Assembly: GCA_026120035.1 (NCBI GenBank)
Contig: JALRME010000059.1
Coordinates: forward strand, 62,001 to 126,000
Direction of reading: 5' to 3'
Source: Coleophoma eucalyptorum
Lineage: Eukaryota; Ascomycota; Leotiomycetes; Helotiales; Dermateaceae
Length of the DNA: 64,000 bases
The notes beneath the pieces were generated by a model. The model did not search any database, was not told the origin of the DNA, and saw nothing but the letters and a program-made list of their open reading frames with translations. Positions 1-12,879 of the stretch are shown here, piece by piece. A program made the position numbers and the translations under genes. Every line of letters begins with the position of its first letter. Within the stretch, counting starts at the first letter, position 1.

Positions 1-3000
1 GAATTAAGAACCATTTTGTAATATTTAATAGGAGGACCTAAGATACCGCGAGGGTCTCGTAAGGATAACGACGAGAGCGCGCTAATAGATTGCGTTCGGT
101 CTAATAATATTCTTATAGCTAATCACCTAAATAACAACCTTCGCTACTACGACGCCTAGACCGTAACGAGCGAGAGCTAACTATCTTACTAAATAAGATA
201 CTAATATCGTAGTAAGGAAGACTAGGATAGCGATATTATAAATATTCGTAAGAGGGCTACTATACGTCCGTCTACCTTACGTATGTATATAACTAGTATA
301 GCTAGAAGGAGTATCGATAGTTTAGTTGTTCAAACTTAGTATAATCAGGAAACGCTAGCGCCTACTAGTAGTATCTCTTGTTTCTACTAAGTATAGCGAA
401 AGAATAGAGAAAACGAGAATAATCACTAAAGTAATAGTTTGAAGAGATAGAGTATCGAGAAAAGTTAAGACGCTATTAGACTATAGTAATAAGGCGAACT
501 ATATATATAGGCAACTTACTACTAAGTTAAGAATAACTCCTAAGAAGGAAGGTACCTCGGTCCTAACCACCCCAAATAGTAAACTAATATCGTCTTACGC
601 TAACTATATAGTTCGTATTAAAGTAAGAGACACGATAGAAGAGCGTAGGAGTACTACTTAGACCCTTATCTCGTATAACTTCGATCTTAGTAATATTAAC
701 GTTATATTAGGATATCCGTGGTTGAAGAGTGCTAACCTAGATATCTCCTTTGTAACGAGAGCGTAGCGGTATCGTATTATACCGAATAATATTAAGAAAA
801 TATCTATACTAAAGTTCGATAGACTTACGAGAAAGGAAAAATATATTTATTTAATAATAATAATACCGGCCGAGATCCCGACGGTAGGACGTACTATCGT
901 CGCTATATCCGCGATAAAGAAACCTATGCTTCTAGACTAATACTCTGATTTATAAGAAGTATTTTCGAATAAAGCTATAGGCTTACTACTAAATCATTAC
1001 GATATAGAATATCGAATTAATCTTACCGTAGGCTCCTAGCCGTCTTATAGGCCGCTATACGCGTTATCAGAAAAAGAACTTAAAGTATTATATAAGTATC
1101 TTAAAAATAGTATTAAAAAAGGATGGATTCGACGGTCTATTAGTCCTATAAGAGTATTAATTATGTTTGTCCCTAAGAAAGGTAGAGGCCTACGGTTGTA
1201 CGTCGACTACCGAGGGTTGAACACAATCACTATTAAGAATAGGATACTACTATTATTAATTAATAAAACACTAGATCGACTACGAGGAGCTAGAGTATTC
1301 ACGAAGTTGGATCTTAAGGATATATATTATAGGATACGTATTCGAGAGAGCGATAAGTAAAAGACTATATTCTATATATAGTACGGTCATTTTGAATATT
1401 ATATAATACTATTTGGATTAGTAAACGCCTCGGTCACATTCTAAGTATATATTAATAATACCCTCGTAGGACTTATTAATATTATCTATATAGTATACCT
1501 CGACGATATCTTGATCTACTCTAAAGATCTACTATAGTATAAGTAGGTAGTTCGCTAGATACTCGAAAGATTGAAATAATATCAACTTTTCGCGAACCTA
1601 AAGAAATATAAATTTTATACTAACCAAGTTGAGTTTCTAGGCTTTATTATAAGCCTCGATAGTATAGCGATAGAGCTAAGCCGTATTATAACCGTTTTAG
1701 AATAGTCGATATCAAACTCTACGAAGGAAGTTCAGATATTCCTCGGCTTTACGAACTTCTACCGATAGTTTATATTCGTATACTTATAGATTGCAAAAGG
1801 CCTCTCCGATCTCCTAAAGGGGGGAGGGGAACAAGAGTTCAAATAGCCCGACGAAGCCAAAGTAGCTTTCTAAAAACTTAAAGATACGTTTATAACTATA
1901 TCTATCCTATACTACTTCGACCTATTACTAAAAATCCTTATAGAAACAAATACGTTAGGATTTACTATAGTAGGAATATTATTATAACTATTCGATAGCG
2001 AACTTAACGCTAGGTGATACCTAGTAGTATTCTTCTCGAAGAAATTTATAGATATCGAAACCAAATACGAAACTTATAATATAGAACTAATGGCTATTAT
2101 ATAGGCGTTTAGAACTTAGAGGTATTATCTAGCGTACAGCTAGCTCCTTATTGTAGTTAAGACTAATTATAATAATCTTAAATACTTTATAATAAAAAGA
2201 AAGCTAAATAATAGATAGATACAATAGGCTAAAGAACTTATAGCCTTCGACTTTACTATTGAGTATCGAGCGAATAGTAGCAACCCTACCGATAGCCTAT
2301 TATATAGACTAGATTATCAAATAGATTACGAAAAAGAATCTATTATATATACTCTTTAGAACAAGCTACTAATAAAATAGCTACTAAAGATTTATTCCTA
2401 TCGTATAGCGAGAAGATCCCGTTACGTAAGCCTTACGACACTATAATTTAAGGCCTAGGAGACGAGGATTAGGCAATCCTCGGCTAGTAAGATACTAGTA
2501 GTACTAGAGATAAGAGTCTCTTGTCGTAACTATAAGTAGGCGCTATCTAGCGGTTGTACGTTAGTATCGTACAAACAGTATAACGTAGTATTGGTATTAG
2601 GACCGGTACTAGAGCCTATTGCTAGTATAGCTAATTACAAATAGTACGTACCTTATACCGCGATAGTTCTTACCGTTGGTAACAAAACAGCTTATGAACC
2701 GACCTAAGAATCCTTATAAGAATTCCTACTTGTGTTATAAAGTCGTAATAACTTTATATAAAACCGAGGTTATAAAGGTCGTTCGAGGCGAGAGAAGGCT
2801 AGAGCTACTAAGACTTAGAACCTTAATACAAATAGCCTACTATACCGGAAAGAGTCTATTTATATGTCGATAGATATAACTATCTAGGACGAAATCCTAA
2901 AGTCAAATTATAACGACCTATTGAGAGGCTATTTTAGCGTCGGTAAGACGTTAGAGGTACTTTATAGAAAATATTTCTAGCCGAGTATAAAAAAAGATAT

Positions 3001-4270
3001 TAAGAATTATATCAAAATATATTTAGTATACTAGAGGACTAAGGTGAAAAGACATCGGCCCTACGACGCCCTAGCTTCGTTCCTTATACCCTTGAGACCG
3101 TAGGAAGAGATAATACTTAACTTTATAATAGATTTGCCTACCTTAATATTTTAAAGTAATATATATAACTCAATCTTAGTAGTTATCGATAGATATACGA
3201 AGATAGTACGATATATTCCTATAACTAAGATAATTACTACCCTTAAGCTTATTAAACTATTTGTTAATAGGATATTCAAGGATTTCGGGGTTCCTAAAGG
3301 GATTACCTTAGACCGAGGTACTATATTCATTAGCTAATTTTAGGCTACATTATATTTCTACCTAGGTATATAACGTCGGCTTAGTATCGTATTTCATCTA
3401 TAAATAGATAGCTAAATAGAAAATTTGAACTAAACATTAGAATATTATTTACGTTACTATTATAGTTATCTATAGGACGACTAGTTTACGAAGGTGGCAC
3501 TCGCGGAGTTCATATATAATAATTCGTAGCACTCAACTATAAAAACAACCTTATTTTTTGCTATATACGGATTCCATCCTACTATTGAAATCTACGTTAG
3601 GGATAACGTACCAGAAGGAGAGGTACCAACGGCAACCGAGAGAGTAAAAGTTATCGAGGCCGAACGAGAGAAACTAGAGGTACGCTAGCGTAATAGTATC
3701 GAAGCCTAGAAGAAATTTTATAATAGGAAATAAATCCTAAGAATATTCTAAATAGGTAATAAAGTAATACTATTAGCTAAAAATATCAAATAGTTACGAC
3801 TAAGTAAGAAGCTATTAGACCGCTATCTTAGTCCCTTTGTAATCACGGAGGTAATTAGGAACTACGGCTAAGTATATCGTTTATAATTACCTCCGTCGTA
3901 TAAAATTTATAATATATTTTATGTTTCGTTCTTAGAGCTATACTACTAGCGAGGCGATATCGATAAAGTATCGCTACCTATTGAAGTCGATAGTAATAAA
4001 GAATTTAAAGTAGAATCTATATAGGCCTACCGAGATAATACGAATGATCGATAGTACTTAGTACGATAGAAGGGCTACGTACCTACTAAGGATACCTAGT
4101 AAAGTATAAATAACTTGGAATATATACCTAAAGCATTAGAGAAATATTATAAGCAAAGCTACGCTATATTACTACCGCGGAAGCAAAGGTATAAAGTATA
4201 AAGAAGTAGATTGTATTTTATTACTAAAAGCTATATAGAACGTAACGCTAAAGCTTCGAATGTATACTAC
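1..4270 (+). mobile_element. Ty3/Gypsy chromovirus remnant, RIP-degraded
   Basis: Broken reading frames on the + strand give the pol domains in Gypsy order. The end of the aspartic protease region (VILGYPWL) is near 700-730. Reverse transcriptase runs about 1000-1620, with an intact piece at 1163-1360 (VDYRGLN, FTKLDLK) and the catalytic YLDD near 1493-1504. RNase H is at about 1930-2330. Integrase lies at about 2990-3600, with the first Asp near 3120 (FIIDLP) and the second near 3302 (LDRGT). A C-terminal chromodomain (YLVR-KGY) lies near 3900-4180. The protease-RT-RNaseH-integrase-chromodomain order is the chromovirus plan. Nearly every frame is cut by TAG or TAA where Gln or Trp is expected, so the element is dead. 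The 5' LTR and gag lie outside the window or are unrecognisable. Confidence 0.88.
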
Positions 4271-5785
4271 TATCTCTATGCCTTATCCTCGATACCGTAA
4301 CTCTATAAACTCCCCTCTCCCTAACCTTACTATTTAGAAGGACCCGTAGTATTATTAGAACCCTCTAACTCCTTGTTATCGTTAGAATGGTCTCTTAGGT
4401 CGTTATCGTTAGTTGTAATGACGAAAGGTAAGTTGTTCTACGATAGTTAGATAGCGTTATACTTATAAGGTAGCTTACTTACTTAGTAACAAAGGACATC
4501 CAAAATGCTATCTAGGGTATTCTATATTTAGGCTTGACTACGAATAATTATTTAGGCTATTCCCTATATTATCTATAGGACGTAGGCTAGGCGAACATTA
4601 GCTTTAACTCGGGATGTATATTAACGCTATAGTACTTGAACTCGGGTATAAGTAGCAATCTTTGTATTACCGGTAGCTAGACGGGACGTAGCGATAGCGC
4701 GAGCGAGTAGGCGGTTGAGCCTAGGAATACTCGATTGAGGAACCTAAAGATAAGTTAATTAGTAAGAATACTAACGAAAAGAATACTTATATCGTAGTAA
4801 GGCTTGTTCAACCTACGGTAGTGATTGTATATATTCCTATCTATAGTCTTAATATATTAGATATTAGGCTCCTTATTAATACGTTTGGAGTACCGTAAAT
4901 AGTAGCGACAAGATAGCGTCTCGGGCGTATACGTAAAGCAAGAGGTAATACTCTAACGAGTAAGAAGAATAGATATTATACTATAAGGGTTAGTTGTATT
5001 ATATAAGTACCGCGTAGTTATAGCGAAGGCGAGAATACTTATAGAAGAAGAGTATTAAATAAAGGAGGTAAGAAAGTAGAAGAAAAGTTATAATGTTTTA
5101 ATATAAAAGAAAGAGGGAGGTTAGAGGGTAAAAGGAGAGCCTTTTATAGACGCTAGAAATACTATAGCCTATTTACGTAATTATACTATCTAGCGATATA
5201 AAGAAATCGAAACGCTTACGATACGATAAAGAACTAAGGGGGTATTTGCGAGAGAACAAAGAAAACAGCAAACTAGGGATCTAGAAAGGTAAGGTTGTTA
5301 GTAGCGTCGAGTAGGCGAGAAGGCAGCGGGGAGTGCGTAAAGTACTAATAAGGATAAAGAAAATATCGAGAAGCTAAGTACAAACTAAGGGCATTTAGAC
5401 AAACCAGACGAAGACCCCTTAGGTTGTTACTAATAGCCGTATAAGCGTCACTCTAGCGGACCGCTTATGCTTCACTCCTCTAAACCTATTTCTCCGGCTA
5501 ACAATAGGAATTACCTTCTAGGAGCTTGTGCCCCGACGGTATTATGGATGCTTAGGGAATGGTCGTAAGGATACGTCTATAAAGGGGGAGGCAATATCAT
5601 AGGCCTAAGCGAGGTTATATAGTATTAGCGAGCTAGACGAGGAAATATATATATATCTTTAGCCTCCTTGGTTTAAGGATCTTTAGAGATCAATTTGAAT
5701 AATAACTACTACCTACCTATGTATACCCTATGTATACCCTACTTATCTATTGCTTATACGTCACTCTACCTATGACACCTGACAA
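4271..5785. repeat. Unresolved RIP-affected repeat DNA
   Basis: No intact gene. The stretch is as rich in TA dinucleotides and stops as the transposons on both sides, so it is probably transposon-derived. The first 150 bases may still be the Gypsy C-terminus. A 10-bp unit (ctatgtatac-like) is repeated near 5715-5740. I could not match LTRs or domains here. Confidence 0.5.
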
Positions 5786-7560
5786 AACTAGACTAATAAA
5801 ATACCTAAGGTGAAGTTCCAACTAAGGGTTATACTTCTAGCCTAACAAGAGCAACGACTTAAAGCTTAGGTTACGACTATCCTATTAGATAAAGAAGACG
5901 ACGAATTATCCGTACGGGAGATATACGTTACTAGGAAAGAATAAGACGACCTTAAGCTAGCAAAGGAGCTTCGTCAGAAAGGAGTTATTACTATACCTAG
6001 AAAACCATTCGAAGAATCCTAACGAGCGGAAATTAATAGACTAATAGCTAAAGGAGTATTCGAATTCGTACGGTATAACCCTATTATTCATAGGGAGAGA
6101 ATCTTTAACTCCCGAATCGTAAATGAAGTCAAAGGGAAGAATACTAGTACTCCGTACGAAAAGTCACGTATAGTAATCTAAGCCTATAATGACGAAGGAA
6201 AGGCAGAGATCCTTACGCAGTCACCTACAATCTAGAGGGTAAGCCAGAGGCTAATTGTATACCTAGCACCTTTACTAGCAAAGCAAGGAATCTAGTTATT
6301 CAGCTGGGATATAACATAGGCCTATACCCAGTCGGAAACCCTCCTTAATAGGATCATCTTAGCCTATTTGCCAAAAGAGATCCAACACCTATATCCCTAG
6401 GATACTATTATCCTCGTACGAAAGCTACTATATGGAATTCCAGAGGTAGGAACCCACTGGTGGGCTATATACCATAAGCACCATATAGAGAAGCTTAAGA
6501 TGGTAACCTCTTCGTACGACCTATGCTTATTAGTTACGACGACAAAGGAGACCTTTGCGATTGTCGGGATACAAACAGATGATACCTTGATCTTAGGAGA
6601 CCAAGGATTCATTGATAAAGAGGATAAGGCACTAAAAGGGGCTAATTTAAGTACTAAGCTAATAGATGTACTTACGGAAGGGACCCTAATTACCTTTAAT
6701 GGGGGGGTACTTCACTTAGCCTACGGGAACATCCAACTAGTCCAAAAGGGCCAAGGGAAGAAAATCAAGCTGATCGACTTAAAGTCCAAGTACCGTACGG
6801 AAGACTATAGAGAACAAAGAGCACGAGAAGCTTATATAGCAACCGTATGTCAACCGGAAGCTTCAATGGACTTATCCGTAGCTACCCAACACTAGGACCC
6901 CACGGACGAAGAAATAAAGACCTTAAACAAGTGTTTAAAGTAGCAATCCGAGAATATTAAACGAGGTATTATATATATACCTATTGACCTCGGACGTACT
7001 AAGCTCTTTGTCTTCGTGGACGGTTTATTTACAAATAATAAGGACCTTAGTTCCTAGATTGGATATATAATTATCCTTACTAACGAATCGTACGGGGATA
7101 AGTTATTTGAAATAAAAGGGAACCTAGTACATTAGAGTAGTACTAAAAGCAAAAGAGTTACCCGAAGCGTTCTAGCATTAGAGATCTATAGAATGGTCTC
7201 TAGGGTAGATATAGCTATTACTACTTATACTACGATCTAGATGATTACGGAACAGTTAGACCTACCTACGATACCAATCGTTGTTTGTACGGACTTATAT
7301 TCACTTTACGAGTGCCTTATTAAACTAGGAACAACGAAGGAGAAGCGGCTAATGATTGATATTATAGTCCTTCGGCAATCGTACGAACGTAAGGAACTTA
7401 CGGAAATTAGATAGATCAACGGACAAGATAATATAGCGGACGCTATAATAAAGATAAATCCAAATAAAGTCCTTTAGAGGTTTCTAGATAATAACTTAAT
7501 TACCGTATAGATTGAGGGGTAGGTTAAACGAAAAGAAAAGTAGAGTTAGAGGTAAAATAG
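5786..7560 (+). mobile_element. Ty1/Copia-type retrotransposon pol remnant, RIP-degraded
   Basis: The + strand carries a Copia-type reverse transcriptase (RVT_2) interrupted by stops. A conserved block lies around 6105-6190 (FNSRIVNEVKG, PYEKSR). The YGIP-x-GTHWW motif is near 6430-6465. The longest open piece, 6500-6895, contains TDDTLIL, the counterpart of the YVDD active site. A ribonuclease H domain follows near 6970-7480 (PIDLGRTKLFVFVDG). Stops fall mainly where CAG or CAA (Gln) would be expected, as RIP produces. The intact 131-codon piece is a leftover, not a functional gene. The element probably extends right to the LTR ending at 9489. Confidence 0.85.
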
Positions 7561-9030
7561 GCGTTAAGGATTGTTCGTTAAGTAATTTGTTTGTTTTAAA
7601 GGATAACTAGTTTTGTTTGTGTTTATAAGGTTACGGAAGTATCGTACGGACCAAACAATCAAGTGGTTGTTTCTCTAAAGACCAATTAAGTAATTTGTTT
7701 GTTATACTAAGAAAAGGATTACGAAAACAGTCATAAGAGGAGGACAATCACTAGAATCAAGGTCGAATGAAATTGCTATTTCATTCCAAAGGAAAACAAC
7801 GATTAAACGACCCAGAGACCCCATACGGATAAGCAAGCACCTAGAGAACCCAGAGAAACCACCCAAAGCAGTACCGAAACACCAAAACGCCCTAGCCTAA
7901 TCAGAAAGCCCGTCCTTTGCCCTTGCCAAATATGAGACCTGATTCCAAATTTATACCACTACGAGTGGTATTTCCACGAGTTGGACGATCGTACTTCGGA
8001 GTCGAAGGAGTCTTAGGACGACCAAGAGCAAAGTCGTTATAGGGAATGTTTGTAGGGTTAATTAGGTTCACTATAAGCGTTAGTATTACCCCGTACGGAG
8101 ATAAGGGAACCTATAGGAGCAACCAATTGCGTTCTAGTGCCAAAGATAATTACCACAAGCACCCCCGCCTAGAGGTAGTAAAGAGACATAAAGCAAAAAG
8201 GGACCGTCGGTATTCGCCTAAGAGTAGAAGCTATATATGTCTGGATTCTTCTCGCCGTACGCCTAAGCAAAGAGGGCCTAGATCCGCTAAGGGTGAACAA
8301 TTCGCCGGCCTATGAAAGCGTCGCTTAAGGAGGGAGTAATAAAGCTATCCAGACGACCTAGGGAAACAAGGACGAGAGAGTTGGGAGTATTACGGTCTAC
8401 TCCGTATGCCTCCCTATAGGTAGTAAACCATTGCTAAGATTGACTACAGACAAGAAGGGACTATTCTAGGAGTAGGTCCCTAAGGCGGGTAGCGTCCATC
8501 AAGAGAATTTGAGTCTAATCCTTGTCGATAGCCAAGAGAAGTCTATTAGGTAGGTCTAGAGCTAGGGTAGGACCAAGTAGGCCACATACGGAGTCGGTAA
8601 GCGACTTAGAAGAACTAGAGCTAACCTTAGATAGGGTAGTAGCGGCTTAGGACTTAGTAAGGAGCTAGTCGCTAGGTGAAGGAGTACGCTCGTCAGATAT
8701 AATGATAATGATTCCATACGAAAGAGAGAGAGTAATACTGAAAGGGGCTATAAAGCTAAAGTGGAAGTAGGTGAAAAAGGTAAAGCTAGGATAGAAAAGC
8801 TAAGGAAGGTTGATAAAGAAGAGAGAGAAAAAGAGGAGAGAGAAGCGACCTTTTATACCTACCTAAGAGGCCTAGTTTGTAAAACTAAACCAAGCTAGAG
8901 AGGAACAAAGAAAAACTCCTAGGAGGGTTTGACAAACAGCTAGAAAACAGGGACCCGACAAACAGAGAATACCGAGCTATCGACCCCGTACGAAGCTCGT
9001 CGGTAAGCTATATCAGAAAAGAAAAGAGTT
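7561..9030. repeat. RIP-affected repeat DNA between Copia pol and its likely 3' LTR
   Basis: No gene recognised. An 89-codon open frame at 8046-8315 is basic but matches nothing I know and sits in DNA full of stops, so it is probably a chance opening. Purine-rich stretches near 8725-8850 and 9008-9025 stand out; the second may be the polypurine tract of the Copia element, since it lies immediately before a TGTTA start. Confidence 0.45.
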
Positions 9031-9489
9031 GCTAGTGTTAGGACATCCTAAGAATTAGGCCTAATATATTTATCGATATATCTACCGGGATGCTTCCCGA
9101 TCTATACGAAGCTCCCGAAAGGAAAAAGCAATTACTTTGTAGAACTTAATACGGCTCGGCCTAGACAAAAGCAAGGTAAAGGGAAGTCCGTACGAACATA
9201 AGGGGTCAGCCTTAAGTAAGGAAAAAAGGGGTAACCTAGTTGTATTTAAGTAGTAGAGATACTCACTCTTAGAAGGACAGACATTATAGACAATAGCTAC
9301 AATATACTTGGATTACCTTCAGAAGAAAAGATAACCTAAGCGTATAGCACGTCTATCGTCTTACCGATTATATAGGTCTAGCGTGAACCTAATACCCTAC
9401 GGAGTTAAGCTCGAACTCCTAGTGAACCGGACTCTGATCCAAGTACTCGATAGAGATTAGACAGCGTTCACCGTAGGGTGAACCAACAA
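9031..9489 (+). repeat. Probable 3' LTR of the Copia element
   Basis: The segment starts TGTTA and ends CAACA, the TG...CA ends of an LTR. A purine tract lies just upstream (9008-9025) and a TATA-like sequence near 9242. Its right end is exactly where the pogo transposase frame stops making sense, as expected if the retroelement inserted there. The matching 5' LTR was not found, so this is inferred. Confidence 0.5.
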
Positions 9490-10130
9490 CTAACTATAAA
9501 GCTAGTCTTATCTATGTTATATATATCCTCCAATCTATAATTTCGCTTAGTAAAACGTATCTAGAATACATCAAATTAGGCTTAGATCTTCTCTAAAGTA
9601 GCCTCTTTTGTACGATAAGAGTCTAATTAATTAGAATAGTATACCTAAAGCTCTAGATATCGTTGAAGGAACCAATAGATCCATTCGTAGCCTATTTTAA
9701 GTAGTTGAAGAGGAGGAGTTTACTAACGCGATACGACTAGAACGCATCGACTCCTAATCTCTTGAGCTATTTCTTTTGATACCCTAGGTGTTGCTAGATA
9801 ACCAGTGGCTGTCAAACGTATAATCCATCGTACAAGAGTATTTCCTTCAGCTAGTGAGAGAATCTAAGCTGATTCGTAGGCCTAGCGTCGCGTTTTACGT
9901 CCTTTCATCCTTCTACTTAGTGTAGTACGCTCGATATTAAAGTACGTAGCAGCAGCTATAATTGTTGTAAAATTATGATCCTAGAGTGCTTGTATAGCCT
10001 TTTGAAGGTTCTCTTCGCTATAAGTGTATTTGGTAGCTTTTTTATAGCCTATGCTTAGAGTGGTAAAGGGTTTAACCCTGGAAGGTAAGGTTGGATGGGC
10101 GTTTCCCCATACTGGGCGTTTCCCCATAAG
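9490..10130 (-). mobile_element. 5' part of a pogo/Fot1 (Tc1/mariner) transposon, RIP-degraded and interrupted
   Basis: Read on the - strand from about 10035 down to 9490, broken frames give the N-terminal half of a pogo-type transposase: a psq-type helix-turn-helix (SEENLQKAIQAL, TLSRRMKG) at about 10030-9900, a CENP-B-type HTH at about 9890-9780, the linker (YRTKEATLEKI) and the start of the DDE domain (DIYNIDKTSF for the usual DIYNMDETGF). It is cut off at 9490 by LTR-like sequence. At the outer end, 10099-10130, the 15-base unit gggcgtttccccata occurs twice in tandem and probably belongs to the terminal inverted repeat. The rest of the DDE domain and the other terminus were not found. Confidence 0.75.
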
Positions 10131-10277
10131 TCACGTTATATAACTTTAATATCAAGCTAGAAGACTAGTCTAGAGAAGGCTTAGTTCCTTTCGAACCGGT
10201 CTAAATAGAGCTCTTCTTTCTTTTCATACTTGAATTCAGCCAACTTCTTTCACTAAGAGTATCCCATGCTCCCAATA
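10131..10277. other. Nuclear spacer up to the mitochondrial junction
   Basis: Base composition is more balanced than in the repeats to the left and no gene is seen. The last nuclear bases before identity with the mitochondrial sequence are near 10270-10277. Confidence 0.5.
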
Positions 10278-10444
10278 TCCTGAAGCTTCATTTAACTTTG
10301 AAGAAAAGAAATATATAGATAGACGTATACATGCTTCTCAAGATGCACCTTTTACATTTGAGCACGGTTATGATTCTTATAAAACAAGAAATGGGACTTA
10401 TAGAGTGATAGTGGAAAGAAACCTTGTAAAAAAATCCTTTGGTA
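10278..10444 (+). repeat. Terminal direct repeat, left copy (circle closure of mtDNA)
   Basis: These 167 bases recur at 46471-46572 and, after a run of N, at 46671-46737. I compared them base by base and saw no difference. They lie inside one reading frame that runs across the junction, so the two ends are one place on a circular molecule of about 36,193 bp (46471 minus 10278). Confidence 0.95.
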
Positions 10445-10524
10445 CTGATGTATTTGCTACAGGTACTTTTATGGCATTATTTTATGACACATGATCAGAT
10501 AAACAATGACCTATTAAACAATAA
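10278..10524 (+). CDS. C-terminal end of the nad1-linked accessory ORF (continues from 46572)
   Basis: In code 4 this is the end of the frame that starts just inside the 3' end of nad1 at 45434. Translation continues from the other end of the window without a frame change (AYERRLN ... SFNFEEKKYIDRR ... WPIKQ, stop at 10522-10524). Two TGA codons in the last 14 residues are read as Trp. Joined over the circle the protein is about 427 aa. This part is polar and lacks membrane segments. I recognise no domain in it. Confidence 0.75.
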
Positions 10525-10618
10525 TCAGGTAATCTATCTAATTATTTTTTTTTTAGGTTATAACTATACTAAGAATAAATTTATTAAACCAAATAATTAA
10601 TTATACAAATAATATACA
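10525..10618 (+). other. Short A+T-rich leader of nad4L
   Basis: No gene or RNA was recognised between the accessory ORF stop and the nad4L ATG. Confidence 0.5.
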
Positions 10619-10888
10619 ATGAATCTATCTTTAATACTTTTTTTAATCGGAATAATAGGTTTCGTTTTAAATAGAAAAAATATAATATTAATGCTAATAT
10701 CTATAGAAATAATGCTTTTAGCTATTACATTCTTAATATTGATAAGTTCACTTAGCTTTGATGATATATTAGGTCAAACATATGCCGTATATGTTATAGC
10801 AATAGCAGGTGCAGAATCTGCTATAGGTCTAGGTATTCTAGTTGCTTTTTATAGATTAAGAGGAAGTATCGCAATAGAATATAAATAA
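10619..10888 (+). CDS. nad4L: NADH dehydrogenase subunit 4L
   Basis: Membrane subunit of respiratory complex I in the mitochondrial inner membrane, part of the proton-pumping arm. The 89-aa product is the usual length, has three hydrophobic helices, and keeps the acidic residue in helix 2 ([11 protein letters not shown]) and the GAESAIGL motif in helix 3. Its TAA stop shares its last base with the ATG of nad5, the one-base overlap common in ascomycete mtDNA, so the two are probably translated from one transcript. Confidence 0.97.
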   Translation: MNLSLILFLIGIIGFVLNRKNIILMLISIEIMLLAITFLILISSLSFDDILGQTYAVYVIAIAGAESAIGLGILVAFYRLRGSIAIEYK

Positions 10889-12879
10889 TGTATTTAGCTA
10901 TAATTACTTTACCTTTATTAGGATCAATAGTTGCCGGATTTTTTGGTAGAAAAGTCGGTGTAACTGGAGCACAAATAATTACATGTACAAATGTAATAAT
11001 AACAACATTATTAGCCATCGTTGCCTTTTTCGAAGTTGGTTTAAATAACATACCAGTATCTATAAACCTTTTTAGATGATTTGATGTTGAATCATTAAAC
11101 GTCTTGTGAGGTTTTCATTTTGACAGTTTAACAGTATCTATGTTGATACCTGTTTTAATTGTTAGTTCTTTAGTTCACATATACTCTATAGGATATATGA
11201 GTCATGATCCACATAATCAAAGATTTTTTAGTTATCTAAGTTTATTCACTTTCATGATGATAATACTTGTAACAGGAAATAATTTTTTATTAATGTTTGT
11301 TGGATGAGAAGGTGTAGGAGTTTGTTCTTATCTTTTAGTATGTTTCTGATTTACTAGAATAGCAGCCAACCAAAGTTCTGTATCTGCTCTTTTAACTAAC
11401 AGAGTTGGTGATTGTTTTTTAACTGTAGGTATGTTTGCTATTTTATGAAGTTTTGGTAACATAGACTATGCAACAGTATTCTCATTAGCACCTTTTGTTA
11501 ATGAAAACATTGTTACAATTATAGGTATATGTTTACTAATTGGTGCTATGGCTAAAAGTTCTCAAGTAGGATTACACGTTTGATTACCTATGGCTATGGA
11601 AGGTCCAACACCTGTTAGTGCTTTAATACACGCTGCTACTATGGTTACAGCTGGTGTATATTTATTAATGCGTGCAAGTCCTTTAATAGAATATAGTTCA
11701 ACAGTTTTAATCTTATGTTTATGATTAGGGGCTATGACTACAGTATTTAGTAGTCTTATAGGATTATTCCAACAAGATATTAAAAAAGTTATTGCATACT
11801 CTACTATGAGTCAATTAGGAATGATGGTTATAGCAGTAGGATTATCTTCATATAACATAGCTTTATTCCACTTAGTTAATCATGCCTTTTATAAAGCACT
11901 ATTGTTCTTAGGTGCAGGAGCTGTAATTCACTCAGTTGCTGATAACCAAGATTTTAGAAAATACGGGGGATTAAGACCATTCTTACCTTTAACATACTCA
12001 GTTATGTTAATCGCAAGTCTTAGTTTAGTAGCTTTCCCTTTTATGACTGGATTCTATAGTAAAGATTTTATATTAGAATCGGCCTATGGACAATTTTACT
12101 TTAGTGGTACAGTTGTATACTTTATAGCAACTATTGGTGCTATGTTTACTACTTTATACTCAGTTAAAGTATTATATTTAACATTCTTAACTAACCCTAA
12201 TGGACCTCTTGTTAATTACAAGCATGCTCATGAAGGAGATATATTTATGAGTTTACCTTTAATGATATTAGCCGTTTTCTCTATATTCTTTGGTTACATA
12301 ACTAAAGATATCTTTATAGGATTAGGTTCAGGTTTCTTTGCAGATAATAGTATATTTATTCATCCATCACATGAAATAATGCTAGATACTGAATTTGCTG
12401 TACCTACTTTATTTAAATTATTACCTTTATTCTTTACTATTTCTCTTAGTGTATTAGCTATTACTTTATCAGAATTTTTACCAAATGTTCTTATTAATTT
12501 CAAGTTAACTAGATTAGGTTATAATATATTTGGGTTCTTTAACCAACGTTTCTTAATTGAAATGTTCTATAACAAATATGTTACTGGTCTTGTTTTAAAA
12601 TTAGGAGGTCAAACTACTAAAGTTCTTGATAAGGGTAGTGTAGAGCTATTGGGACCTTACGGTTTAGAAAAAGGTTTAGTTACTTTAAGTAAAAATATAT
12701 CTAGTTTAAATACTGGAGTTATTACTAGTTATGCCTTATATATATTAATAGGACTTATATTTTATATATTAGTACCTTATATAGCTATAGTTAATAATAG
12801 CCTATTGTTATTAATCTTATTAGGTTTATTTAGTATAATTGATGTAAAATTACTTCGTACTAACCCTTCATCTTTATAA
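10888..12879 (+). CDS. nad5: NADH dehydrogenase subunit 5
   Basis: Largest proton-pumping membrane subunit of complex I, 663 aa in code 4. TGA-as-Trp codons interrupt the standard-code frame, for example at 11077 (F-R-W-F-D). Conserved family blocks are readable: [40 protein letters not shown], and the [13 protein letters not shown] block near 11880-11920. The C-terminus contains the long lateral-helix region and ends at the TAA before a large spacer. There are no introns. The start is fixed by the overlap with nad4L. Confidence 0.97.

Noticed and set aside
6500..6895. 131-aa ORF as an independent gene
   Set aside because: It is only the longest unbroken piece of the Copia reverse transcriptase; coding similarity continues past both ends through stops.
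10888..12879. nad5 and other mitochondrial genes appear broken by TGA stops
   Set aside because: TGA is Trp in code 4, TGA falls at conserved Trp positions, and a tRNA-Trp with a UCA anticodon is present at 34568. They are intact.
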